Assembly (NCBI GenBank): GCA_037962975.1
Contig: CM075670.1
Coordinates: 231,130,242-231,194,241 of the forward strand
Source of the DNA: Clitoria ternatea
Taxonomy: Eukaryota; Streptophyta; Magnoliopsida; Fabales; Fabaceae
Direction of reading: 5' to 3'
DNA length: 64,000 nucleotides
This document shows, in pieces, positions 23,544-34,839 of this stretch. A program made the translations under genes and the position numbers. The notes beneath the pieces are model-generated. The model was not told the DNA's origin. It ran no database searches and saw only the letters and a program-made list of their open reading frames with translations. How positions within the stretch are numbered: position 1 is the first letter of the stretch; each line of letters starts with the position of its first letter.

Positions 23544-24624
23544 GTACTTGAGAGTCAAGCCATTTAGGTTGAAAGTGCATGTTTTTCTTATATAGCCTTT
23601 TGTTTGTTTTAATTTCTTCTTTTGTTTTATCTTTGTTGATAACTGTATATGCTTGCTTTCAATTCTAGTTATGCTTTGTCGTTTATGTACTGTCAATGTT
23701 TATGCATGATTATTAAACCCTAGGGTAGATGACTTTGTGTTAGTTATCTGTATAGCTGTTGAATCCTAGGGTAGATGACTTTATTATTGTTGTCTCGTGT
23801 TTGTTCATTGTGCAGGATGGCTTAAGGTACAGGTATTGAATGCCCTATCACACACTACACTCATATTTTTGCACACACTTAGGAGTGGCGCCCTATACCC
23901 GGGCCCTAAATGAAACTTAAGTTAGGAGGGGTTGGTAGCGGTGTCGTTTGGGATGTACTTCCCATCCGGTGATCGTAAGAACCTTAACTAGAGTTTGACC
24001 TTTCATGATGTACGCACCTAGTAGATTCCCTACTGTTGTAACCACATCATGAGTAGGATCTTGGCTCTAGTGACCTTCTAGAAGTCTAGTGTAAGCCACC
24101 TAATGTGAGGAGTCACTCTTAGACAAGTCGTAGGGCCCAGAAAAGACTTTCAGAAAAACCCGACTTAGGCCATGAAAGGGCAGACTTTACTTTACCTTAT
24201 GTCATTCTCACTTTCCCTTCTAATCCAAATGAATAAATTGCCTACCCGTCGAAGGATTGCTTTATTTTAAAATAATGGCTCATTTTTTTTGAAACGCTCA
24301 GTAATCTTCGGGTGGGTGGGTAATTCCCTTTTCATCGTGTACTTCTAAGTCCTAAGTCATAGATTTTCCTAGTCGTCAAAAAGAAAATAAAAAATAATTT
24401 TGTTTCCCTCCAACTGGGACATCAATGACGATTAGAAAACCTATGACCCTTTAGACTTGGACTCGCATGAGTTTTGGTAATCGCTGCTTCCCCAAGTAAA
24501 AAATTTCTTTACATTAAATCAATGGGGAAATACCGGTTTCAAAACATGACAATGACTGATTTCTCTTCTTTGTCATGATGTTCACAAGAAACTATTCAGA
24601 ATTTAGCAGTATCTCTGAGCAAGT
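23544..24624 (+). other. Ogre 5' leader
   Basis: About 1.1 kb without a coherent frame, between the primer site and ORF1. It contains two near copies of 'cctagggtagatgacttt' (about 23719 and 23765). Long untranslated leaders are usual in Ogre-type elements. Confidence 0.6.
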
Positions 24625-26565
24625 ATGGAAATTAATATGGGACATGACAATTGTGGTACAGATGTGACAGAATTGAGGAAGATATTACATCTTAAGGCCA
24701 AGAAGATTGATACTCATAGTCTACAAGCAATGGGGAAAAGATTAAACCTGACTCAAAAGATGGCTTTTACCTGAAAATATAGAAGGGTTCTAAAACTCTT
24801 GGAGGTGGAAGTACAAACCGAAGCAATCACAGCCTTGGCATAATTCTATGACCCACCCCTCCGTTGTTTCACATTTAGAGACTTTTAACTGGAACCTTCT
24901 ATAGAAGAATACAAACAAATTATGGGGATGCCGTTGGAAGGACAGATCCCTTATCGCCATCTTGACCATTATGTAACCATCGCTTCCATCTCCCATATTT
25001 TGAAAATCCATCCTGAGACATTAAAAAGCGCACAAATGAATAGAAATCAAGTTCTCGGGTTTACTCGAGAATTTTTTGAGAAACACATGCAGGTTTTGGC
25101 GGATAAGGAAGAATGGGAAGCCTTCATGGACACCTTAGCACTTACTATCTACGGGGTTGTCTTGTTCCCTAACCTAGATAACTATGTAGATTATGATGCT
25201 ATCAATGTCTTCGCCACTCACAAACACAGGCTTGAGAGTCTAGTTACAGCAATGCTGGCCAATGTATATTGCACCATGGATTTCTGTCATATGCAAGGGG
25301 GGAAGAGAATCATTTGCTGCTTACCTATTTTGTATGTGTGGCTTACATCTCACGCCTTCCATCAAATATGCAAGGCCGAGTGTCTGGTTTCTGATCTGAA
25401 ATTGTGTCAGTTGGCAATAAAGAATGGGCGTGAATGGGCCAATCATCTTGTGGGTCTTATAGCTGAGAAGGTCAAATGGTATCCTTAATGGCTAAAGGTC
25501 AATTCAATCATTCATCATTGTTGAAGCTACCCTAATGTTCCTCTTATTGGCACGATAGGGTGCATCAACTATAATCCTACCATAGCCAAGCGGTAGTTGG
25601 CCTGCCTGTTGCTTGGGCTGCCAAATGAAGAGCTATTCACTCCTTTCGTTTTGTATTATACGAAAAGAAACTACACATCTGCCATTCAGGACATAGCCAA
25701 TGCGTGGAAGAAAGTCCACAAGATGGGAAAGGAATTAAGGGCGCGAAGCCATGCTGTGGGGGTAGAATACCACGAATGGGTCTTAAACATGGTTTCCATT
25801 GTAAAATTACCCTTTAGAAGTCCCTCATACCAATCTACATGCATTCTCGCTCCACCACTCATCATAAAGTACAAACCCACCCAGGCTTTGAAGGCTCAGA
25901 TAGAGGAGTTGACGGCTAAGAATCAAAAGCTAGAAGAAGATCTTTTGAGGTGTCAACAAGAATGTGCTCTTCAGAAGAAAGAAAATTTAGAAGGAAGACA
26001 AGCCATGGATGAGATGCGGAAAAAACAAAAGATTGAATAAGACTACAGGGCGAAACAAGACCAGTGCCTTCGTGCAGCCAATTCTCAACTGAAAATGAAG
26101 GGACAGTAAAGTGACGCTATTCTAGCCAAAAAATAGTTTTTAAAAGACTTGCTGGCACAATCCAAAGAAAGGGAAAAAGAGACTTTGGTACAAAAAGGGC
26201 TGCTACAATCCCAAGTCTATAAATTAGAGCAACAGCTTGATGAAGTAATGAGAGCTTATGAGCAAGAGATAAATAATGAACGGCAAAATGCCATCGATGT
26301 TGACCAAAATTACCAAGAGGCCACGAGTCTTTTAGAAGCTAAACTGGCTCGACAGGACGAAGTCATTCATTCATGGATGGATTGCTTCGCCAACCTGGCA
26401 TACTTAGCCAACGGCGTCCTAGAAGATCTTCCATCAATGCTAAAGCAGGACGAAGGGATGATTAATCCCCTCTCTACCCCAAAATAGATTTCATCATTTT
26501 TGAATTATTGTCAAGAAAGAATTTGTAAAATGAGGGCTATGATCGCCCAAGCCAAGAACGACTGA
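24625..26565 (+). pseudogene. Ogre ORF1 (DUF7745-like protein)
   Basis: One frame runs from ATG 24625 to TGA 26563-26565 (646 codons) with no net frameshift but about nine internal stops. The N-terminal third carries CFTFRDF and YGVVLFPNLDNYVD. Further on comes RIICCLPILYVWL, as in the plant-specific ORF1 of Ogre elements (I believe the DUF7745 family). The last 200 codons are Lys/Glu/Gln-rich coiled coil. The stops sit where Gln or Arg would be expected (for example FRDF-stop-LEP), so most are explained by CAA/CAG/CGA changing to TAA/TAG/TGA. The biochemical role of ORF1 is unknown. It precedes gag in its own frame, perhaps expressed by splicing: an acceptor-like TTTAG lies at 26823-26827. 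Confidence 0.75.
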
Positions 26566-26874
26566 AATGTTGTAATTCAAACCTTTCTAGCGACATTGTA
26601 TCTTCACGGAAGTATGGAATGATGAATTATTTTGCCTCCACAATTGTCTCATGTTAATTTCTGCTTTACTGCTTTACTTAGTACTTTTGAATGCGACGTT
26701 CTGAGGAACGGTCAGAGGATACGCGCTGAATTCAGAATTGCATCCAATGTATATCTTTCTATCTTTGTTTTATCGTTTCCCTTAACTGTTTTTTTTATTT
26801 TTCTAACAAATCTTTGTGTTCCTTTAGACATTACGGGTAAGCACCCCTACGGGACTAGGCTTAGAAAGAAACTC

Positions 26875-28767
26875 ATGGTTGAAATAGAACAAGAAAATGA
26901 GAGTTTGAAAGCCAAACTCAGTCAGTTGAAGGAACAAATGGCCGAGATATCCAAGCTTCTAGAGAAGAGGGTCACGGAAGAGGGTTCTTCTGCGGGAGTT
27001 GATGATGCCAAGCAACAACCACCTACCCCACAACACCCTTAGGGCCCATCTAAGGGACCGAATCCTAACCCGACAGCGCCTCCCCTTACTGTTCGCATAA
27101 GGAGACCAAACCCTGCTGACATCCAGCAGCATACCTTTGTGGATGCAGAGGGTAATGCTATACCCTTTCTGTTATATGGCTTGCCACCAGGGTATTTTCC
27201 CCCGCTCCAAGAAGAGCCTAACTACCAGGACCCGATTCCTCATACCACTCAGCCAAACATTCCACCCATCCGGGAATTTTAAACGACTTAAGTCTAAACA
27301 CAAGCTACCCAACCTGTCTATATGACCCAAGCTATTACTAGACCTCATACTACCCTATTAAACGCCGATCCAACACACATTCACCAGCCATTTGGGTATA
27401 CAAGTCATCACGTTACCACTGGTCCAAGTGCTACTGCTCCCAAGAAAGAAGGATAGAAATCTTGGAAAGAAGATTAAGAGCAATGGAGGGGGTGGAAGGA
27501 TTTAGGATGGGAAGTGTTGTAGAACTCTGCTTAATTCCCGATGTCGTTATCCCTCCCAAGGTCAAAATGCCAGAATTTGATAAATACATAGGGTAAACCT
27601 GCTCGAAGAATCATCTTACCATGTATTACCGGAAGATGGCATCACATGCTTCCAATGACCCTCTGTTGATTCATTGCTTCCAGGACAGCCTGGCTGGAGC
27701 AACCCTCACTTGGTATAACCATCTTGAGCGGTCTCGTATACGCTGCTGGAAAGATCTGGCAGATGCTTTCATGCAACGGTACAAGTACAATTTGGACATG
27801 GCACCAGATAGAGTACAATTACAAAATATGACAAAGAAAGATAACGAGATATTCAAAGAGTACGCCCAGCATTGGCATGAGGTAGCGGTACAAGTTGACC
27901 CTCCCTTGTCTAAAAAGGAAGTGGTTTCCATGTTTATCGATACGCTCCAATCGCCTTTCTACATAGGATGATTGGGAGTGTTTCATCTCATTTCTCTGAT
28001 ATTGTCACTATTAGAGAAAGAATAAAGAATGGACTGCGAACCGGGAAAATTGCCCGAGGCTTATATGGGACAGGGACAATGAGGAAACCAGTACTCGGAG
28101 AGGACAGGAGAAGAGATGAAGACACCAACTCGATCTCTTATAACCAGAAAAGAAACCAGTGAGGGCCGCCTACCCCCATCACCTTTCCACCAGGCTATCC
28201 TGATGCACCGCACTCATATGTGGCTGCGTTTAGAATCCAAATCCACCCCACTTCTAACCACCTGTTATACGACCACCAACACCACCCCAAGCGCCATACC
28301 AACCACCCCAAGCACCATACCAACAGCCGCACGTAAACCAAGGCTTATACTAAGCTTCTCCCCATCTTATCAAAAATACATTAGTGGTTCCCTATCCTTT
28401 GAGGCCACTTCAGCCACCTTACCCAAGGGGGTATGACCCGAATGTAAGGTGTGATTACCATGCTGGCACACCGGGGCATTCTACAGAAAATTGCCTGGCT
28501 TTGAAGTTCAAGGTAAGGGATCTGATCAGGGCCGATTGGATAAGCTTTCGGAAGGGCAGCCCAAGTGTGACAACAAACCCTTTGCCCAACCATAGAGGGT
28601 CAGGGGTTAATGCTGTTGGGGAGGAGGAAGAATGTATTTCGAGGGTTGAGGACATAAAAATGCCTTTGGAAGTAATTCGCTCCTTCCTACTTGAAAGGGG
28701 ACTGATAGAAAGGTCGTGGGATGAAGAGTACAATGATGAACAATCTGTGGGGCGACGAGGCTTCTAA
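26875..28767 (+). pseudogene. gag: Ogre gag
   Basis: It opens with a coiled coil (from ATG 26875, EIEQENESLKAKLSQLK), followed by a Pro-rich linker. The capsid-like domain is at 27600-27970: FQDSLAGATLTWY, WKDLADAFMQRYKYNLDM, FKEYAQHWHEVAVQV. A zinc-knuckle-like motif CDYHAGTPGHSTENC is at 28450-28494. The reading frame shifts several times, near 27040-27600 and near 27965, with stops in the linker. Gag would package the RNA. The nearly intact core sequences make the assignment safe, but this copy is dead. Confidence 0.82.
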
Positions 28768-28800
28768 AAAGCCCTTCAAGAGCTCATAGACAACTATACT

Positions 28801-30380
28801 ATGGAGATCTACAGACACCATGGAGGCAAAATAAACATGGTACAAGAACAGACCGGGGTGCAGGCTCTAAAGCCCCTGGTCATATTCTATAACAAAAACG
28901 CATTAGCAGCTCCAGCTCCTGCCAAAACTCTTATTTCAGTGCGAGTACCTACTCCATTCCCTTTCAAGGATTCTTATGCCGTGCCATGGAAATATGGTAT
29001 GGATGTGGTCGTCATCAACCCTATAGCAATTGACTCTGCGCCATCCTCTTCTGTTATAAATATTGTCGGGGTTGGAGGAATGACTCAGAGTGGGAGGGTA
29101 TATGCACCTCCAGAATCAAAAGATGATAAAGCTGCAAGAGAGATTAAAGCTGGGAAGGAAGGAACCACCAACGAAACAAAAAGGGTTGTGACTGAGGAAG
29201 AAGCCCAAGAGTTTTTAAAGTTCATTCACCACAGCGAGTACCAGGTGCTGGATCAATTAAACCATACCCTGGCCAAAGTTTCCTTGTTGTCCCTGTTGAT
29301 GAATTCTGAACCACATCGGAATACATTGATGAAAATTTTAAGCGAGGCCCATGTCAAGCATGACTTACCTGTCGACAAGTTTGGAGGTATAGTGGGACAC
29401 ATTGTCGCCAATAACTACTTGACCTTTACGGATGACGAAATACCCACCGAAGGAACATGGCACAACAAAGCCCTTCATATTTCTATAAAGTGTCAAGATC
29501 ATATCATGGCGAAAGTACTTGTCGATAATGGATCATCCCTAAACGTAATGCCAAAGTCTACGTTGGCAAAGTTGCCATTCGATGGGACATACATGAGTCC
29601 TAATTCCATGGTGGTATGGGCTTTCGACGGGACTTGACGAGAGGTCATGGGAGAGATTAAATTGCCGATACAGGTTGGGCCATGCACCTTTCAAGTCTTC
29701 TTTCAAGTCATGGATATCATACCCGTCTACAGTTGTTTGCTAGGACGGCCGTGGATCCATTCGGCTGGAGTGATCCCTTCCACACTGCATCAGAAGTTGA
29801 AATTCATCATTGACAACAAACTAGTGATTGTTTTCGGGGAAGAGGACCTTTTGGTCAGCAAGCCTATTACTACCCCGTACATTGAAGCAGCCGAGGAAGC
29901 CCTCGAGACTTCATTCCAGGCTTTGGAAATAGCCAATGCGATAAGCATTGCAAGAGCATCCTTCCCAAATATACCTTTAGCAGTGGCAAGGACAACGTTA
30001 TGGGAAGGATGGATACAAGCCAGGAAAAGGACTGGGGCGTGAACTGGAAGGGAGAGTCCAACCTGTGTGCCTCCAGAAAACAAAAAAAGGTATGGCCTGG
30101 GATACCGACCCACGGCCACCGATAGAAAAAGGGTGGAGGCAGCAAGAAGGGGAAGAAGGATGGCTCGCCTCACTGGTCAGGAATTCAACACCGCAAGAAT
30201 CCCTATTTGTGACCTCTATCGGAGCTTCCGGAGTGTAGGGATAATGCATCCAGATCAAGTGGCCATGATTAAAGATGATCCCAGCCATAGTGCGGAGTTT
30301 GTATATGTTTATTCACCGAGTCAGGAGCTAAAGAACTGGGAAATCATGGAATTCCCCACGACTCTAAATGTTTTGTCAAA
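28801..30380 (+). pseudogene. Ogre protease region (exon 1 of pol)
   Basis: The aspartic protease motif VLVDNGSSLNVMP lies at about 29515-29553, followed by YSCLLGRPWIHSAGV at about 29728. Asn occupies the place of the usual Thr/Ser in D-T/S-G; I recall this variant from other Ogre copies but cannot verify it. A TGA at 29635-29637 interrupts an otherwise open frame at an expected Arg codon (CGA to TGA). Two compensating shifts lie near 30005-30065. The exon ends after the codon for Ser in VLSK, at a GTAATA donor. Confidence 0.82.
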
Positions 30381-30583
30381 GTAATAATTTTTTATAACTT
30401 GTTGGTCCCTCTGCTATGCCTAAGGCTTTGGGACCCCTTTTGTAATAAAGGTAAAAACTTGTTTGTTCGTTTGGTTAATGAACAATGTCTGATTCCAATA
30501 TCTCGTCTATGCTTGATTCCTTTTTCTTAAGCCTTTCACTTGCTTGTTTTCTTTTTCATTCGCTATAATACAACCAAATGTAG
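30381..30583 (+). other. Spliceosomal intron between Ogre PRO and RT
   Basis: 203 bp with donor GTAATA and acceptor AAATGTAG, T-rich inside. Removing it joins the protease frame to the RT frame with codon phase kept (LSK then SKNDSSESS), while reading through meets a stop at once. A PRO/RT intron is a known hallmark of Ogre elements; the coordinates here come from the sequence. Confidence 0.78.
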
Positions 30584-31419
30584 ATCCAAAAATGATTCCT
30601 CTGAGAGCAGCAAGAACTCGGTTTTCTTTCACGATTCTGATTATCCGAATGATCACGCCGACGAAGAAAGTAAGGAAGACTTTGAACCTTCGCCTGAATT
30701 GACAAGGTTATTGGTGCAGGAGGATAAGGAAATTGAACCCCATCAGGAAAAGGTTGAAACCATTAACTTGGGGAACGAATGAGAGGTTAAGGAGGTCAAG
30801 ATTGGCACCTTCTTAAGCAAAGAGCGGCGGGAAGAGCTGATTAAACTGCTCAGGGAGTTTCGAGATATTTTTGCATGGTCATACCAAGATATGCCGGGTT
30901 TGGATAACAGCATGGTGGAACACATGTTGCCTTTAAAGCCAGAATGTCCACTGATCAAACAGAAACTGCGATGAATGAAACCAGAAATGCTCCTTAATAT
31001 TAAAGAAGAAGTTAAGAAGCAATTTGATGTTGGTTTCCTAGCCGTGGCTGAATATCCTCAATGGGTAGCAAACATAGTTCCCGTTCAGAAGAAAGATGGA
31101 AAAGTGATGATGTGTGTAGACTACCGAGACTTGAATCGGGCCAGCCCTAAGGATGACTTTCCTCTACCACAGATTGACATACTAGTCGATAATATGGCTC
31201 AACACTCTATCTTCTCATTCACGGATGGATTTTCAGGTTATAACCAGATCAAGATGGCACCTGAAGATATAGAGAAAACCATGTTTGTCACTCTTTGGGG
31301 AACCTTTTGCTACAAAGTGATGTCCCTCAGATTGAAAAATGTGGGGGTAACCTATCAAAGGGCAATGGTAACTCTCTTCCATGTCATGATGCACAAAGAG
31401 ATAGAAGTTTACGTGGATG
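30584..31419 (+). pseudogene. Ogre reverse transcriptase, first part
   Basis: After an acidic linker the frame reads IFAWSYQDMPGLD, then VPVQKKDGKVMMCVDYRDLN, FSGYNQIKMAPED and WGTFCYKV. It reaches Y-V-D of the catalytic box, where a CACTA transposon interrupts after the first base of the second Asp codon. A stop at about 30781 and TGA at about 30972 (an Arg site) also break the frame. Confidence 0.87.
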
Positions 31420-31668
31420 CACTACCATAAAAAAGGGCTTTTAAGGCGCTTATTTTGGGGCTTTTAGGGTACTTTTATGCGCTTTATATACGACTGTTGT
31501 AGTAGAATACCACATCTACTAAAGCGCTTAAAAAGCGCTTATTTTAATTAAGCGCTTTAATACAACATATTTTTAAAGTGCTAATTATAATTAAGCGCTT
31601 TAGTACAATATATTTTTAAAGTGCTTATTTTAATTAAGCGTTTTAGAAAGTAGTAAATAACATGATAG

Positions 31669-31694
31669 TAGTGCGGTTTTAACCAACCGCACTA
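31669..31694. repeat. Perfect 10-bp stem hairpin in CACTA subterminal zone
   Basis: TAGTGCGGTT, six-base loop TTAACC, AACCGCACTA. It sits just inside the 5' subterminal motif array. Confidence 0.8.
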
Positions 31695-33249
31695 ATTGGC
31701 TCCAGCAAGATATTCAAGTAAATTATAGTATGATCTCCCACCCCTAAAGAAAAATTATACAGATTAGGAAATTTCACAAAACATAATTTTCAATGCTAGA
31801 TTAGATTAGCAACAAACAGGCTACTCTTTTTATTTGTTTGATTTACCATTAGTTACGGTGCAAAAGTGAATGAAATCGATATTTTAAAAAAAATCATATA
31901 TAATACTTTCAAAAAAAAATTCAAACTAAAAGAATAACAGTCCAATCAAACAATAAATCCAAATCTAATGCAACTAAGATGACATCCGGAATTACATATG
32001 GAAATATCTCACTAATTAAATAACACATAACATGTGAGGCTAGGAATTATCATCAATAACACAAAAACAAAAGAAGACTCATGTTTTTCAAGAGAAAACT
32101 TCATGCTTGTATCAATTGATGCATAATCTAAATAAAAGGTACACTAATTTTCTTAATGAAATTTACAGCATGAAGCTAGTACTTTACATAAGGTATACAA
32201 AAAAAAGGTATTTGACATAAGAACTTCATTAAATTATTATAAACTACTTAGCATGGTTTAAAATAATCACAAAAGGAATACCTTTCTACCAGCACTAATT
32301 AGATAATGCAATTTGTTGAACTCAAGATGAATAGAACAAGTAAAAATTACTCTAAAGATTAAATTTCTAAACAAAATGTTTCCTAAGCTACTAATTACAT
32401 AATGCAATTTGTTGAACTCAAGATTTTACACTTTTTCTATCAGATTATATTTTAGTCTATGATAATGTATATCATAGGCATAGTTAAAGATTTTTATTCA
32501 TCCATTTAAAATTTCCTTGCTATTTTAATCTCCACAAAAGAATTGTTATTAATAATTGTAACATTTTGGGTTCAGTTATAAGATAAGGAAAGAGGGAAAA
32601 AAATAAACAGAATTATTTTTTAGTCAATAGATAATTTTTAATGAACCCATGGGTCGCGTGGAACTTCATAATAATAAAATTTCAATAAACTGTTGAGCAT
32701 TTGAATGAAGGCAAGGGTTACGTGTTGCGCATTTGAATGAACGAAATTGCCTATAAATTGATGCAAGCAAAGCTTCTAACTTATACAATAACCTATAATA
32801 ATTGGAATTCAAAAATAGTGTCATGGTGCATTATCAAGCACAAAGCACCTTCATAACATAAAATGCATATTAAAACCAATAATGAGTTGCACTCTATCCA
32901 AATCCAATTCAAGTAAAAAAAATGAGCAAATATTGCTAATAAATTTTAAAGCAAAAATAAAGTTAAATATAAAATAATTTGTTTAATTCAGGATACTAAA
33001 AGGAAATAAAAGGAAGAAAACCATTCCATTTAAATGGTCACCAAACCCATACAAATCTGGAGGTATACGTTTCACCATGAAATAATTGTACTATCAGTTA
33101 TCGCAACTAATCACCATAGTAAACTACCACCCTATAAAAAGCAATAAGAAACACTCACTTATATTTTAAAAGGACATTTTGTTAAAGTATTTAGATATTT
33201 GTTTTAGGTTTTCTCAGTGCATAGAGTTTCTGAACAATAAGTTAAACAC

Positions 33250-33301
33250 CTGCAGATAGATGGCCATGATAAAGACATCTGTCAACCTAATAAGTGATCT
33301 G
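33250..33301 (-). other. Unrecognised exon-like segment in CACTA
   Basis: On the minus strand a 52-base segment sits between a TTATTCAG acceptor and a CTGCAG/GTGTTT donor. One frame reads SLIRLTDVFIMAIYLQ. I do not recognise it. It lies downstream of the VPS52-like exon on the same strand, so it could be another captured exon, or chance. Confidence 0.3.
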
Positions 33302-33534
33302 CTGAATAAAAAGAACAAAAAAATATTTAGGAGACAGTTAGTATTATTCATATTATTTTAGTTGTTATTGAGGAATCCTTCATTACAATGCTGTCATTGA
33401 AGACAATAAAATTGAAAGGGAACTAAAATGCAAAAATAGCATATATATAATTGAAAAATAATATACTTCTCACACCACCAAAAGCCACTTATGCGATATT
33501 ACTGGAGAGTAATTCATAGAAAAGACATAAGTAC

Positions 33535-33615
33535 CTCCCCATCCATAAGAACATCAATCATTCTTGGAGGGACTATTATGTCTTCCATAAACTTGCCCAA
33601 TTTGGATTCAGCCAC
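33535..33615 (-). pseudogene. Captured exon resembling VPS52 (GARP/EARP tethering complex)
   Basis: An 81-base segment (27 codons, no stop) on the minus strand lies between acceptor TCCAATAG and donor GAG/GTACTT. It includes ESKLGKFMEDIIVPPRMIDV, which matches my memory of plant VPS52 (POKY POLLEN TUBE), a subunit of the Golgi tethering complex. A single clean exon bounded by splice sites inside a transposon indicates genomic capture of the host gene, introns included. It cannot encode VPS52. Identification is from memory and should be checked by protein search. Confidence 0.65.
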
Positions 33616-33708
33616 CTATTGGATGAAACAGGATAAATCATAACAAAAGTAAGATAGGAAAAACAGGGTGGAAAATCTAAAAGAAATGAAAATTCAGAAT
33701 GGGCAGGA

Positions 33709-33748
33709 GATATAAGTTTTCCCTTAACCTCTTGCTCAAACGTAACAT
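33709..33748 (-). pseudogene. Captured BUD23/RID2-like exon fragment, part 2
   Basis: On the minus strand after acceptor TTAATTCATAG the segment reads VTFEQEVKGKLIS, corresponding to VALEREVEGDLLL of BUD23-type 18S rRNA (guanine-N7) methyltransferases. Joined in phase to the exon at 33835-33895 it continues that protein. Homology fades at about 33709, probably the capture breakpoint or decay. Confidence 0.6.
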
Positions 33749-33834
33749 CTATGAATTAACAAAAAAAATTAGCCAACAAAAAAATACAAGATAGAAAGAA
33801 TAGAATTTTAAAAAAAAAATAGTATAAGACATAC

Positions 33835-33895
33835 TAAACATGGAAGCTGAAATGTCAAGACCAATCCAATTGTGACCATTCTCGGAGTTCATGAA
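33835..33895 (-). pseudogene. Captured BUD23/RID2-like exon fragment, part 1
   Basis: The minus strand reads SENGHNWIGLDISASMF and ends at a perfect GTATGT donor (complement of 33829-33834). In plant BUD23 (Arabidopsis RID2) this stretch is part of the SAM-binding Rossmann fold. The intron to part 2 is 86 bases with a poly-T tract. The fragment is in frame across the join, which makes chance similarity unlikely. No start, upstream motif I or C-terminal part is seen, so no enzyme is made. Confidence 0.65.
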
Positions 33896-34839
33896 CCTAT
33901 ATATTTAGTACCTTATCCCCAACAAATCAAAGTTCAATATGCATGCCCATATCTATCCCTTCACGCAGCTAGATTCAAAGTTGACACCAAATGGAAAACA
34001 CTTTTAATATCATATTTCAAAGTTGCTCAACTCAAGATTTTCTTAGATTATTATAAGAGGATATTGTCAATAAGAAAGAAAGTAATAAGAAAAACAATGC
34101 TTATCCAGGGCATTTACATACAAACCCTAAAACTTAAATTACAAATAGAGGAAAAATACCAAATTAAAAGAAAACAACAAAAAACCTAGGTTATAAATTT
34201 GAACCAGAATGGCCTTTACCTACATACTAATGAGAACAAACGCTAATGGTTGCAGGAGAAGACATACCGTATGGAAGGACAACCTCGTGGACATGCTACA
34301 GAGAGTGCAAGAGAAGAAAAACTCATGACGGCACAGGTACAACAAAGATAAGCTTGTGACGTGTGCACGAGAGGCAAAGCTTATGGAGAAAATACAACCT
34401 TACGATGGTATAAACACGTTAGGGAGAAAGGGCGGTGGAAGGTTTTGACACTAGAAAGGATGAGAAGGGTCTGTCTAGGTTAGAGAGTGGAGTGAAGATC
34501 AATTTTCTAAAAGGCTTATTAAAACTCTTTTAAAGCGCCTAATACTATATGGGCTTTAAATTAGAATATTATATATTTTTTACAAATTTAAAGCGCTTAA
34601 TTGAAGGAAACGTTTTAATAAGTCACCTTATTTTAAAACGTATAATGAAATAAGTACTTTAAAAATTTAGCGCCTTATATTTTAAAACGCATCCCATAAT
34701 AAACACTTTAAAAAGTCATCCTATTTTAAAACGCATAATGAAACAAGCGTTTTAAAAATTTAGCGCCTTATATTTTAAAACGTATCCCATAATAAACGCT
34801 TTAAAAAATGCGCTTTAAAATGTGAAATCTGTAGTAGTG

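Larger units (their letters stand above)
31420..34839. mobile_element. Non-autonomous CACTA (EnSpm/CMC) transposon, 3420 bp
   Basis: It begins CACTACCATAAAAAA and ends GTAGTAGTG, so the complement also begins CACTAC. The host three-base site ATG is duplicated (31417-31419 and 34840-34842). Removing the element restores a YVDD coding sequence across the join. Both subterminal zones (about 31430-31660 and 34500-34825) are crowded with AAAGCGC/GCGCTTTA motifs in both orientations, as expected for transposase binding in this superfamily. I see no transposase domain. The minus strand carries small exon-like pieces of host genes (33250-33895). Confidence 0.9.

Noticed and set aside
33535..33895. 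Functional host genes for BUD23 or VPS52
   Set aside because: Only internal exon pieces are present, inside a CACTA transposon, without starts, ends or most domains.
33872..34189. 105-codon frame inside the CACTA element as transposase
   Set aside because: AT-rich, no transposase motif, and it overlaps the captured exon on the other strand.
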